A stretch of 64,000 nucleotides of DNA, taken from assembly GCA_948530865.1 (NCBI GenBank), contig CAOTKV010000001.1:124001-188000 (forward strand). Direction: 5' to 3'. A program made the position numbers and the translations under genes. The notes beneath the pieces were generated by a model. The model saw only the letters and a list, made by a program, of their open reading frames with translations. It ran no database searches and was not told the origin of the DNA. This stretch comes from an uncultured Clostridia bacterium. Its GTDB lineage: Bacteria; Bacillota; Clostridia; TANB77; CAG-508. Positions 18,528 through 28,935 of this stretch are shown here, piece after piece. How positions within the stretch are numbered: the stretch's first letter is position 1; every line of letters begins with the position of its first letter.

Positions 18528-19439
18528 ATGAAAAGTAATTTGAAAATTAAACTTTATGAATTATTTGATGAATGGCTAAATTACAAAAGAACAAAGGTTA
18601 AAGAATCTACTTATTTTAATTATAGTTTTGTAGTAAATGAATGTTTAAAAAAATATTTTAAAAATGTAGATTTAGATGATATTGAAAATTCTAGTTTTTA
18701 TAGAATTATTGAAGAATTAAAAGAGAATATTTCTAGAAAAACTTTGAGAGATAGAATTTCAATTTTAAAATCTATATTAAGATATGCAGAAAGAAAGTAT
18801 GATATGGATTTCAAAATAGATTTAATTGATATGCCAGTAATTTATAATAAAGAAATTGAAGTATTAACAGAAAGAGAAAAAAATAGAATTACAAATTATC
18901 TTTTAAATACAAATAATATAAGAGAAGTAGGAATTTTAATAAGTTTATATACTGGACTTAGAATAGGAGAAGTATGTGCTTTAAAATGGAAAAATATTGA
19001 CTTTAATAAAAAAATCTTAGATGTTGAAAAAACAGTTCAAAGAATTTATATGGGAGAAAAAAAGACCAAAGTAGTATTTTCAGAACCTAAAACGATAAAA
19101 TCTATAAGAAAAGTACCAATAGCTGAAACTTTATTAAAGAAATTAAGAGAAATTAAATGTGATTATTCTGAAAATTCCTTTATATTAACTGGAACTGAAG
19201 AAAGGTTTATAGAGCCAATAACATATAGATTTACGTATAAGAAGTGCTTGAAAAATTGTAATGTTTCTTATAAAAAATTTCATTGTTTAAGACATACATT
19301 TGCAACAAGATGCATTAGAGCTGGAATGGATGCAAAGTCCTTAAGCGAAGTGTTAGGACATAATAATGTTGATGTTACGCTTTCCATATATGTACATTCT
19401 TCATATAAGATTAAGAAAAAATATATAGATAAGATTTAA
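18528..19439 (+). CDS. Tyrosine recombinase (putative invertase)
   Basis: A 303-residue site-specific recombinase. An N-terminal SAM-like core-binding domain (about 1-95) precedes the catalytic domain with the first Arg in YTGLRIGEVCALKW (about 148), HxxR in HCLRHTFATRC (about 260), LGHNNVDVTLSIYVH with the second His (about 283), and Tyr as nucleophile (about 292). AGGAGG lies 7 bases before ATG 18528. The gene is followed after 89 bases by two inverted copies of a palindromic site enclosing a promoter-like sequence (19524-19707). No other phage or integrative-element genes are near, so a dedicated DNA invertase for that switch is the best reading; integration activity cannot be excluded. 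Confidence 0.88.
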   Translation: MKSNLKIKLYELFDEWLNYKRTKVKESTYFNYSFVVNECLKKYFKNVDLDDIENSSFYRIIEELKENISRKTLRDRISILKSILRYAERKYDMDFKIDLIDMPVIYNKEIEVLTEREKNRITNYLLNTNNIREVGILISLYTGLRIGEVCALKWKNIDFNKKILDVEKTVQRIYMGEKKTKVVFSEPKTIKSIRKVPIAETLLKKLREIKCDYSENSFILTGTEERFIEPITYRFTYKKCLKNCNVSYKKFHCLRHTFATRCIRAGMDAKSLSEVLGHNNVDVTLSIYVHSSYKIKKKYIDKI

Positions 19440-19523
19440 AATGTAACAAAAAAGAAATAAAAAAGTAATAATAAAGAAGTACTATAATAAAAACGTGCTA
19501 AAGTATTGATAAATCAATCTTTT

Positions 19524-19550
19524 TATATTTAAGTATGTAACTTAATAGTA
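19524..19550 (+). repeat. Left recombination-like site of the invertible segment
   Basis: The site holds TTAAGTATGTAACTTAATA (19529-19547), the exact reverse complement of 19684-19702. Within it, TTAAGT and ACTTAA arms flank the asymmetric 5-base centre ATGTA, the layout of a tyrosine-recombinase core site. Confidence 0.8.
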
Positions 19551-19702
19551 TATATTTTATATTTTAATGCATATTATCACATATTTATAAAAACTTCAAG
19601 ATTTTGAATATTGAACAGAAAAATAACTTACAAAATCAATATATACATACAGCCTCAAAGTATCCGTCTATTTTATACTGTATTATTAAGTTACATACTT
19701 AA
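19529..19702. promoter_or_regulatory. Invertible promoter segment (inverton)
   Basis: A 136-bp unique segment (19548-19683) lies between perfect 19-bp inverted repeats, directly after a tyrosine recombinase gene and 36 bases before a surface-protein operon. Crossing-over within the 5-base centres would flip it. The only good promoter I see inside points left (-35 on the minus strand at 19594-19599, -10 at 19571-19576); I find no good rightward promoter in this orientation. The assembled state is therefore predicted OFF for the downstream operon. Inversion itself is inferred, not seen. Confidence 0.75.
19571..19599 (-). promoter_or_regulatory. Promoter inside the invertible segment, pointing away from the adhesin operon
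   Basis: On the minus strand: TTGAAG (19599-19594), a 17-base spacer, TAATAT (19576-19571), with TGTG before the -10. After inversion it would point at the gene starting at 19739. Confidence 0.6.
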
Positions 19703-19707
19703 TAATA
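19681..19707 (+). repeat. Right recombination-like site of the invertible segment
   Basis: A perfect palindrome with 11-bp arms (19681-19691 and 19697-19707) around the 5-base centre TACAT, the reverse complement of the left site's ATGTA. The opposite centres define an inverted pair, which predicts inversion rather than excision. Confidence 0.8.
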
Positions 19708-19738
19708 GTAAAAGATTTTGAAGAAGAGGATATAATTA

Positions 19739-21560
19739 ATGAAAAATAAAAAAAGTAGACTTGAAATGGAAGCAATAAAGATACTAAAAAGTAGGGGGAC
19801 TACAATTACAGTATTGCTAGGAGCAATAATAGCTATTATATCAATTATTATTTCCATATCTGGAAAAACTCAAGCAACAAATGGAGATGAGGCAGATTCA
19901 ATAAGTGAAAATGTAAAAATGGTAAAAAGTATAGAAGGAAAATGGGTTCCAGTACCTAAAGGATATTCTGCTTCAAAAATTCCAGGAGAAATGAATGTGA
20001 ATGGCGGTTTTGTAATTTATGAAGGTGAGGATATAGATTGGAGTTATTGGGAAAATCTCAAAAATAATTCTTCTATTGATGATAATGTTATAGAAAAAGT
20101 AAAAAAGGAAAATAGCAATTCTACAAATTCAATTACAACAATAAATCAAAGCAATATAACTAATAAAGTAGATAATAATATAGCAGATAATAATACAATT
20201 AATAATATATCAAGTAATACAATAGGGAATAATACAGTAGATAATACAATAAATTTTGATGATTTGGAGAATATAACCAATATAGAAAATGTAGTAAATG
20301 AAAATATAGTAGAAAATACTGTACAAAATGAAACACTTCAAAATACTGTGATAGATAGCCCTAGTGTAGCAAATATTGAAAATGTTAATGTAGTAGAAAA
20401 TGAAATTATAAATACAGTAGAAGAAAATACAATCAATAATCAAAATAGTATAGAAAATGTAGTAAATGAAAATATAGTAGAAAATACTATATCAAATACA
20501 ATAGTTGAAAATGTAGTAAATAATGAAATTGTAAATAATGTAGTAAGTGAAAATGTAAATAGTACTGATGATAGTATAGAAAAGGAAACTACCAATAAAT
20601 TTGAAACAACAGAATATGATGATAGTTGGATGCTAGAACAAGATAAAAATACTTTAAAAATACAGACAGAAAGAAATCAGTATGTATGGGTTCCAATAGA
20701 AAACGTATCTGAATTATTTGGAGTAGATGAAAAAGGAAAGCTTTTTGGTAAAATGTATTTATTTAGTGCTAATGGTAGAAATCCTGATAATTGGACTGAA
20801 GAAAATGGAATAATGAAAATAATTAATCCTAATGGCGTTAGGGAACCTAATCTTGGTAACAATATAGATGGTAGAGAAAATGATATGCTAGCATATGGAA
20901 ATAGAGAAAAAAGATATGAGTATTTATCTAAAGAATTAGAACAATATTTTTACAAAACAATGAAAAGTATTGAAAAGTATGGTGGATTTTATATGGGAAG
21001 ATATGAAACTACTGATTTTGAAGAGGCAGTACCTTCTGTAAAAAAGATGAAAGAAGATAATACTAATCATAATTCATATGTTAATTATATAAAATGTAAA
21101 AAGATTGGAGAGAGTAATGATGCAGTAACAACTATGCCTGTTTGGGGATGTTTGTGGGATGCAACTTTAAGTTGGTTTGTAAGTTCTAATGCAATTAGAA
21201 TATCAGATGGTTCATTAATAACTAACAGGCTTGTAGATTTGAGTTCACCAATGTGGGGAAATTTTAAATATTCTGAATTCAAGTATTATTCTGATATTAA
21301 TATGACAATAAGTGAAAAAAAATATAATCAAGAAAAATATATTCCAACAGGAAGTACAGAATATTCAAAAGTAAATAACATATATGATATGGCTGGGAAC
21401 ACTTGTGAAATAAGTATGACAATCCAAGATGAAGATTATCATTCTATACATGGTGGAGGTTTTTGGTTTGTGGACTCTTCATTAACTTCAAAATTTGGTA
21501 TTGGAAATGGACGGTGGTGGACCAACTTATGGCACTAGAAATATACTTATAATAAACTAA
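19739..21560 (+). CDS. Membrane-anchored FGE/SUMF1-like surface protein with Asn-rich stalk; +1 frameshift at CGG 21512
   Basis: N-terminal membrane segment (about 22-42), a short conserved part (KWVPVPKGYSASKIPGE), an Asn/Val-rich stalk (about 120-285) with short repeats, then a formylglycine-generating-enzyme-like domain (about 310-606) with GGFYMGRYETTD and NIYDMAGNTCEI. Enzymatic activity is doubtful; many such domains are binding folds. In the plain frame the protein ends at 21538 as WWTNLWH. Removing the C of CGG 21512-21514 (codon 592) gives GNGGGGPTYGTRNILIIN and a stop at 21560, resembling the usual GxR end of the fold. AGAAGAGGA precedes ATG 19739. It is the first gene after the invertible promoter, 26 bases before the adhesin. 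Confidence 0.75.
20282..20488 (+). repeat. Internal direct repeat in the Asn-rich stalk
   Basis: The same 39 bases occur at 20282-20320 and 20450-20488 and encode the stalk motif IENVVNENIVENT. Such repeats can change number by slippage or recombination. Confidence 0.85.
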
Positions 21561-21586
21561 AATAAACTATTATTTGGAGCAAGAAA

Positions 21587-24500
21587 ATGAGGAAAAAAAT
21601 AACTAGAAGGAAAATTGCATATATAAAGTTAAAGCTTAAAATTTTATTTATTCTTTTGATAATAATTGTAGCAATAATTAGTATATTTGTAAAAGGAAAG
21701 AAAACACAGCAAAAAATATTTTCACCAAAAGCTTTGATAACTAAAAGTTATGAAATTGTTCAAGATAAAGATGTTATTGTAAATGATGATAACAATAAAG
21801 AGATAAAAGGACTAGAATTTGATGCGTTCTTTTTATCAGATAATGATGAAAATGATAATGCAAATAGAGTTAGAGGAACTTGTAATAGAATTGGTGAACA
21901 ATCAAAGCTTTATTTTAAATTTGCAGTTAAAGAGGAGGGATATATAAAAGATGCAGTAATCTCTATTAATTCAAACAATTTTTATTTAAGTACTGCAATA
22001 ATTAAAGATAATGAAGTAGCAAACAATTGTATATCTCCGAATACTAAAAGAATAGAACTAAATACAATTACTACTGGTATTGAAAAAATATTAATGGGAG
22101 AAGTTCGTTCAGGAAATTATAAAAATACAGGTGAAAAAAGAGAAGCAATTGGAAATGATACTAGAAAATATAGTTTACAAAATTGGATTGTTTTTTCAGG
22201 AACATATGTAGAAAATGAAAATGAAAGACATTTTACTAAAACAGTTCCAATTAATATTGATTGGTATGGAGAAGTTGATTGTAATATAGAATCGAAAAGT
22301 CAAACTAAATATATTAATGATATTAATGAATTAAAAACTGATGAAGGAGTAAGTTTAGATGTTTCAATTAATTGTACAGAAACTTTAAATGAACTAATAA
22401 TGTATGGTTCATATATATCTGGAACAATACCAGAATTACATGGGTACAAACCAATTTCAGTAGAAATTGTTGGAAATAATGTAAAATATAATTATAATAA
22501 GCAAACAGGTGAATTTGTAGCTCAAAGAGAAGCAAAAATAAATGTAAATGGAAATTTAATTTCAAATGCTTATACAGACATAACGGTTAATTCCAGAACT
22601 GCTGTAAGAAATAATAAATATGATTTAAAAATTGTATATCCAATAGAAGCTTTTGATAGTGGAGATGGAAGTATTAAAGATTTTGATTTATCTATTCCTG
22701 TTAAAGCAATAAATAAAGCTTATAATAATCAAAACACAGAATATGGATTTTTAAATCCACAAATTTCAAATGTTTCTGAAGGAATTATTTTAACTCATTG
22801 GTCTTTAAAAGAAGAAGAAGGTTCTCTTGGTTTTGGTATGGAAGTTGGTTCATATATAGGATTACCATATTATAGAAATTTAATTTCCAAAGATAAACCA
22901 ATGAATATATATAATGGTAAATCTTTAGAAGAAAAGGATGATATATATGTTGTTAGATGGAGTGTATATGCAGGAACTGAAGATAGATATGGAAAAATTA
23001 TATTAAATGATAATGGTAAATCTGATGAATTAATAAATTCTAAAGGTGAAAGAATATCAATGGAGGATTTTGTAACTAATAGAGGAATTTATTTTTCAGG
23101 TGCAACCGCTTCATTAGGATCAAATGGTTGGATAAAAGTTTTTGATGATGAGACAGATGTATTATTAGCTGAGTTTAATGATAGAACGTGGAATTATTAT
23201 ACTTATGATAGGCCATACTTGTTTGATGTTTCTGTTAAACATATAAGAGTTGAATGTAGTAGACCTAAAAAGAAAAGTAATTTTAATATATATTCTATAA
23301 AAGAACTTGATGATGATTATATTACCAAAAAAATTGATAAAGAAGAATTTGTTAAATTTATAGAAATAGCAAGTTATTTTAAGGGAATAACTTCAGGTTT
23401 TGTTGATGATTCAGGAAACACTATTTGGCAAGGAATAGAATTGAATTCAACTGCAATGTATAGTAGCAGATTTTCAATTGCAAGTTTTTCCACTTCAATT
23501 GAAAACAATACATTATCTACACAAGTAACAGCCAAAAATGAAAAAATTACAATTACAACAGAGAATTTTGGTAATAATGAAAGTAAATGGAAGAATGGTA
23601 TATTTTTAGTAAAATTACCTGAAAATATTGTATCGGCAGAAGTAAATAGTATAACAATAGATAATGAAAATGTAGATATAACAGCTTATGATATTTATGA
23701 AGAAAATGGAAATTATTTTATAAAAATATTAACAGAAAATATAATTGAAGATTTATATACAATTACAATAGATTGTGATTTAACTCCAGATCCAAGAGGG
23801 ACTAAAACAGAATCTTTAATAGAATTATATGCAGTAAATGAGTTAGGATCAGAATATTATTACAATAAGCCAGATATTTATGATGTTGATGATGATAATA
23901 ATATAACTGAAATAGTTAATTATCAGTCAATTAATATAACATTTAATCCAGGAAGTTCTTTAAATACAACTCAGATTGCAAGTAACTACGATAAAAATAA
24001 TTCAATTACAATAGCTCCAAGAATTGCTGTTGTGGATAGAAACCAAAGAAGTGCTACAATTACAATATCTGCTATTAATAATTATGAAGGTAATTTACAA
24101 AATGTAAGATTTCATGGAGTAATACCTTTTAAAGGAAACAAATATATACTTAGTGGTACAGATATGGAATCGACATTTTCGACTAATATGACTTCAAAAG
24201 GAATAGAAGCTGTAACACCAGAATTAAAGGATAAAATTACAGTATATTATTCAACAGAAGAAAATACAACTAATGATGAAAATGATGCAAATAACAAATG
24301 GGTTTTAGCAAACGAAGTAACTGATTGGAATGCAATAAAATCATATATGGTAATTATTGATAATTCTTTTGATTTTGTAAAAGTCAAAAGTTTAGAATTA
24401 AAATATGAAATTTCTTTACCTGAAAATGTAAAATATAACGAAATTACATATTCAGAACATGCATTATATTATGCATTATCAACAGATAAAGGATTATTAC

Positions 24501-27500
24501 ATGGTTCAACTGCTTGTTCAAAACTTGGATTAATGGTTGGAAAACCATATACTCTGGAAATTGAAAAATATCAAAGATTTACAGATAAGAAGATTTCAGG
24601 AGTTATGTTTTCACTTACAGAAGAAGGAAAAAATTCAAGTACTATAAAAGTTACTAACAAAGATGGAAAAATAATAATTCCAAATTTATTTATAGAAAAG
24701 ATATATATATTAAAAGAAGAAAATAATACAGATGATTATGTATTAAATAATAAAGAAATAAAATTTTATACATATTTGGGAAAAAATGCAGAAGGAAAAG
24801 AAATATTACAAATTGTACATATTAATGATGATGGAACTTATTCAAAATTAAATGATATTTATTATTATGTGAGAAATGCTACAACTTCAGAAAATACAGA
24901 TGAATTTAGTGCTAAATTAGAAATTGATAATGAAATAAAATCAAAATTAAAAATAAAAAAGACTGATAGTGTTACAGGAGAGACACTAAAAAATATTAAG
25001 TTTACACTTAGTGGAAAAGGAAAAAATGGAGAAATTTTAACAACAAATTCAAATGGGGAAATTCTAGTATCAGGACTTTGGGTAGATGAGGAATATGTTT
25101 TAAAAGAGGTTGAGGCAACAGGCTATTATTTAGAAGAGGATATCATTTTTAAAATTTTAAATAATAATGGAAAGTTTGAATTATTATTTTTAGAAAATAG
25201 TTCAAAGCCTGTAAGTAGTATTGAAGATTATGGGGATATTCCAATAGTAAATTTCAATATAACTAATAAAAAAATTCCTACATATGCTTTACAATTAACT
25301 AAGTATGCAAAAGATGAAACGGTAGTAGATGAAAGCGGAATTGAAAAAGATAAAATTTTAGCAAATGCACAATATAGGATATATGGAGATGGTATACCAT
25401 CACAAGGACAAGTTTATACTACGAATAAAAATGGTATACTCAAAATTGATGGCTTATATGAATATATTGAAGGTAAAAATATTACAGGAGAATATATTTT
25501 AGAAGAAATCTATGCTCCACCAGGATATTCTATAAATTTAACTAAATTTAGATTTAAATTAGAGAAAAACCTCGAAGGACAGCCTAGAATTGTAATACTT
25601 GAAGGTGAAAATTTACTTAGAAAAATAAAGCAAAAAGATGAGAATACAGGTGAAGAAATTGAAATAAATGATTTAAAAATAGTTAATCAAGATTCTTCTT
25701 ATCCAATAGTAAATATAGGTTTAGAAGATACTGCTATATTTTCTTTATATAAATATAGTAATAATTCTATTACAAAAGGAAAACAACCAATTGAAGGAAC
25801 TAAATTTATAATAACAGATTTAGAAGGAAACTATGTAAAAGGAATTGATGGTAAATATATTGGAGAATATGATGCTTCAACAAATAGATATATAGTAGAA
25901 ACAGATGCAAATGGTTTAATAACAGCTAACATAGGAGAAGGTACTTATAAAGCAGTAGAAATTGAAACATCAGAAGGATATATTTTACCTGAAAAGGAAG
26001 AAGATAGAACTTATTATTTTTATATTGGCCCATCACAATCTGCTAAGATAGATTGGATAAATTCTGTTAGAGGAAAAGGGTGGAATTATATTAATTCTGT
26101 ATCAAGTTCAAAAAATAATGAAACAATTGCCGTAGGAACTTTTTCTGAATATTCTATATTAGATACAATAGGTGGAATTGATGTTAATAATGATGAAATA
26201 ATTGATAAGATATCAGAAGGTAATGAGGATGGAATTATAATTTCATATAATTCATTAGGTGAAATTAATTGGTATAAGACTTTTGGTAGTACAGGTGATG
26301 ATGGATTTAATAAAGTTATACACACTTCAGATAATGGATATGTTGTAGTTGGCTATGTGTCTGGAAATACTGTAAAATATGATGGAAATATTATTTCAAG
26401 TCTTACAAAAAATTCAGACTCTACTGCAAAAGATGCATTATTATTAAAATTAGATTCATCTGGAAATTATCAATGGGGAGTGAGACTTGGTGGTATAGGT
26501 GATGAAGAAATAACATCTGTTATAGAAACAAGTCAAAAAAATATTGTTATAGTAGGTGAATATAATAGTAGAATTTTTAAGTTTTATAATAAAGATACTT
26601 CTACTGTTAGAGATACAATAAATAATTCATCTAATATAAATGGATTTATTGCCTCATATTCTTTTAATGGTGATTATCAATGGAGCCAAGGAATTAGAAG
26701 TGAAAATTCAAATGTGCTTGTATCAGATGTTGCTGAATATTCAGATGGTTTATTAGTTTCATTAAATAATTATAATGGGATAATATATCCAACACTTACA
26801 ACACAAAGCAGGTTAGCACTTTTTTCTGGTGTTGTAGAATATTCTTTAGAAGGAAATTATAGAGATATATTTAAAAGTATTGGTACAAATTATTATAACA
26901 GAGGAAGGATTGAAAGTATTGATGTTGCAAAAGATAATAGTATAATTGCAGGAATAAATATTGGTAATTATGATTCTTATATATATAAAATAAATATTGA
27001 TGGAAAAAATATACAGGAACAAATTTTATATTCTTTAACAGGTAGTTTAAGTGAGTTTGTATCTGATGTAAAAGTAACATCAGATAATGGTATTTTATTT
27101 GGTGGATGGTATTATTCAAATGATATAAATGGAGAAGGCTTAACAGAAAAATATGCATTAGATGGAACACCTAATAATCTTACTTCATATGGTTATATTA
27201 TAAAATTAGATTCAAACTATAAAGTTGAATATTCAAGTATGCTAAAAGGCGAAAATGTTAATGGTATAAATTCAGTTACAGAAACTGAAGATGGTAGATG
27301 GGTAGCAGGTGGTTTCTTTAGTTCTAATACTTTAACTGCAACAAATTTTAAAAAAGACGAAGAAACTACAAGAGAAATACAAGTATGTAAGCGTTTAGGA
27401 AATTTTGAAGGATTTGTAATATCAGAAGGTGCATCATCTGCTATTGTTGCAACAAAACAATCATTAGAAATTGAAAATATATTAAAACAATTTACAATAA

Positions 27501-28915
27501 CAACAGAAGTAAGAAAACATTTAGAAGAAGATAAAGAAGTTGAAGGTGGTAAGATTTTAACCTCTATATCGAATGAAAAGGTTTATTATGGATTTGATTC
27601 TAAAGGTGAAATAAAAATTGTACCAGATGAGGGATATATAATAAAAAATATTGAAATAAATGGAAATGCATTTAATCAATTTACACTAAATGATGATGGA
27701 AGTACAATATTAGATATTTTTAAAAGTATGAAAGAAAATATTCATATTGTTGTTGAATTTGCACCAAAAGAAAAAGAATTAAAATTGATAGTTAATCATT
27801 ATTTGTGGAGAGGAAGTGTTGAATCTTCAACAGAAAATGTTGATAAAAGTGAATATTATATTGGAGAAAGTGGACAAGAGTATATAGCACTTCCTAAAGT
27901 GGATATTGATTATGATTTGATTACTAATAAAGAGTATTATGGTGAAAAAAGTGAAAAAGAAATTTTAGAAATATTGAATGTAGAAAAATTTGAAGACTCA
28001 AATTATAAAACAGCAGAGGAGTTTTTAAATGATATATATATTCCTCAAAATTACAAAGGAATATATACATCTGAAAACCCAATAATTATTGTTAATTATT
28101 ATTATAAAGAATTAACTTATAAATTAATTGTACATCATTATTTAGAGGGAACTGATGATCCAGTACCACAAAAAGACCCATCAAATACAGAAGTTTTGTT
28201 GGATCCTGATGAAAGATATACTGAAAATTTGTATCATAAAGGAGATGAATACGAAACTACTCAGGCTCCAGAGACTAGAGTTGATTACAAAATATATGAA
28301 TTAGTTTCTATACCTGAAAATAGTAAAGGAATAATCGAAGAAAACACAGAAGTTATATATTATTATAGAGTAAGAACAACTAATTTAACTATTGTTAAAG
28401 TTGCTAAGGAAAATAATGATGTTAAAATAGGTGATACAGAATTTTCATTATATAGATTAATTTGTAAAGAACATGATGAAGCATATCATGATAGTGAATT
28501 AATTGATTGTAAAGAAGTATCTTCGTGTTGGGAAAAAGTTAAAGAATATACAACTTCTAATAAAGGAATAATTAATTTAAGTGACTTGAATATTACATAT
28601 GAATACAGATTACTTGAAACAAAGGCTTTATCAGGAAGACATCTTCCATCAGGACAATGGAAAATAAAATTTGAAATTCAGGAAAATCCTATTCCTAAAA
28701 TAACAGCATTAAAAGATGCACCTGATGTTATAATTAAAGAAAATGGAGATATATTGATTATTAATTCAAAAGAATATGAATTTCCAAGTACTGGAGGTGA
28801 AAAGAAAAACATAATAACAATTATAGGTTTTATAATTGCTCTAATATCTTGGAAAGTACTATTTTATAACCAAAAGAAATCAGTGAAAAGAAATAAAAAG
28901 GAAATTAATGTATAG
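21587..28915 (+). CDS. Giant LPxTG-type adhesin with CnaB-like, beta-propeller-like and MucBP-like domains
   Basis: A 2442-residue secreted, wall-anchored protein. An N-terminal membrane or signal segment (about 15-35) is followed by a large beta-rich region to about 980. SpaA/CnaB-type domains start near 988 (LEIEKYQRFTDKKISGV), 1120 (LKIKKTDSVTGETLKNIKF), 1231 and 1383. A region at about 1500-1915 has SBBP-like repeats (ALLLKLDSSGNYQWGVRLGG, GYIIKLDSNYKVEYS). Two MucBP-like repeats (LKLIVNHYLW about 2064, YKLIVHHYLEGT about 2177) and a last CnaB-like domain (about 2265) precede FPSTGG (about 2398), a membrane segment and a basic tail. The role is adhesion, possibly to mucin. It follows the FGE-like gene by 26 bases, under the invertible promoter. 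Confidence 0.88.
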   Translation: MRKKITRRKIAYIKLKLKILFILLIIIVAIISIFVKGKKTQQKIFSPKALITKSYEIVQDKDVIVNDDNNKEIKGLEFDAFFLSDNDENDNANRVRGTCNRIGEQSKLYFKFAVKEEGYIKDAVISINSNNFYLSTAIIKDNEVANNCISPNTKRIELNTITTGIEKILMGEVRSGNYKNTGEKREAIGNDTRKYSLQNWIVFSGTYVENENERHFTKTVPINIDWYGEVDCNIESKSQTKYINDINELKTDEGVSLDVSINCTETLNELIMYGSYISGTIPELHGYKPISVEIVGNNVKYNYNKQTGEFVAQREAKINVNGNLISNAYTDITVNSRTAVRNNKYDLKIVYPIEAFDSGDGSIKDFDLSIPVKAINKAYNNQNTEYGFLNPQISNVSEGIILTHWSLKEEEGSLGFGMEVGSYIGLPYYRNLISKDKPMNIYNGKSLEEKDDIYVVRWSVYAGTEDRYGKIILNDNGKSDELINSKGERISMEDFVTNRGIYFSGATASLGSNGWIKVFDDETDVLLAEFNDRTWNYYTYDRPYLFDVSVKHIRVECSRPKKKSNFNIYSIKELDDDYITKKIDKEEFVKFIEIASYFKGITSGFVDDSGNTIWQGIELNSTAMYSSRFSIASFSTSIENNTLSTQVTAKNEKITITTENFGNNESKWKNGIFLVKLPENIVSAEVNSITIDNENVDITAYDIYEENGNYFIKILTENIIEDLYTITIDCDLTPDPRGTKTESLIELYAVNELGSEYYYNKPDIYDVDDDNNITEIVNYQSINITFNPGSSLNTTQIASNYDKNNSITIAPRIAVVDRNQRSATITISAINNYEGNLQNVRFHGVIPFKGNKYILSGTDMESTFSTNMTSKGIEAVTPELKDKITVYYSTEENTTNDENDANNKWVLANEVTDWNAIKSYMVIIDNSFDFVKVKSLELKYEISLPENVKYNEITYSEHALYYALSTDKGLLHGSTACSKLGLMVGKPYTLEIEKYQRFTDKKISGVMFSLTEEGKNSSTIKVTNKDGKIIIPNLFIEKIYILKEENNTDDYVLNNKEIKFYTYLGKNAEGKEILQIVHINDDGTYSKLNDIYYYVRNATTSENTDEFSAKLEIDNEIKSKLKIKKTDSVTGETLKNIKFTLSGKGKNGEILTTNSNGEILVSGLWVDEEYVLKEVEATGYYLEEDIIFKILNNNGKFELLFLENSSKPVSSIEDYGDIPIVNFNITNKKIPTYALQLTKYAKDETVVDESGIEKDKILANAQYRIYGDGIPSQGQVYTTNKNGILKIDGLYEYIEGKNITGEYILEEIYAPPGYSINLTKFRFKLEKNLEGQPRIVILEGENLLRKIKQKDENTGEEIEINDLKIVNQDSSYPIVNIGLEDTAIFSLYKYSNNSITKGKQPIEGTKFIITDLEGNYVKGIDGKYIGEYDASTNRYIVETDANGLITANIGEGTYKAVEIETSEGYILPEKEEDRTYYFYIGPSQSAKIDWINSVRGKGWNYINSVSSSKNNETIAVGTFSEYSILDTIGGIDVNNDEIIDKISEGNEDGIIISYNSLGEINWYKTFGSTGDDGFNKVIHTSDNGYVVVGYVSGNTVKYDGNIISSLTKNSDSTAKDALLLKLDSSGNYQWGVRLGGIGDEEITSVIETSQKNIVIVGEYNSRIFKFYNKDTSTVRDTINNSSNINGFIASYSFNGDYQWSQGIRSENSNVLVSDVAEYSDGLLVSLNNYNGIIYPTLTTQSRLALFSGVVEYSLEGNYRDIFKSIGTNYYNRGRIESIDVAKDNSIIAGINIGNYDSYIYKINIDGKNIQEQILYSLTGSLSEFVSDVKVTSDNGILFGGWYYSNDINGEGLTEKYALDGTPNNLTSYGYIIKLDSNYKVEYSSMLKGENVNGINSVTETEDGRWVAGGFFSSNTLTATNFKKDEETTREIQVCKRLGNFEGFVISEGASSAIVATKQSLEIENILKQFTITTEVRKHLEEDKEVEGGKILTSISNEKVYYGFDSKGEIKIVPDEGYIIKNIEINGNAFNQFTLNDDGSTILDIFKSMKENIHIVVEFAPKEKELKLIVNHYLWRGSVESSTENVDKSEYYIGESGQEYIALPKVDIDYDLITNKEYYGEKSEKEILEILNVEKFEDSNYKTAEEFLNDIYIPQNYKGIYTSENPIIIVNYYYKELTYKLIVHHYLEGTDDPVPQKDPSNTEVLLDPDERYTENLYHKGDEYETTQAPETRVDYKIYELVSIPENSKGIIEENTEVIYYYRVRTTNLTIVKVAKENNDVKIGDTEFSLYRLICKEHDEAYHDSELIDCKEVSSCWEKVKEYTTSNKGIINLSDLNITYEYRLLETKALSGRHLPSGQWKIKFEIQENPIPKITALKDAPDVIIKENGDILIINSKEYEFPSTGGEKKNIITIIGFIIALISWKVLFYNQKKSVKRNKKEINV

Positions 28916-28935
28916 AATTATGAGGTGAAATATAG

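Noticed and set aside
20100..20600. Possible CRISPR-like or tandem-repeat array
   Set aside because: The repeats are in-frame Asn/Val codons of the stalk with irregular spacing; there are no spacers of constant length and no cas genes.
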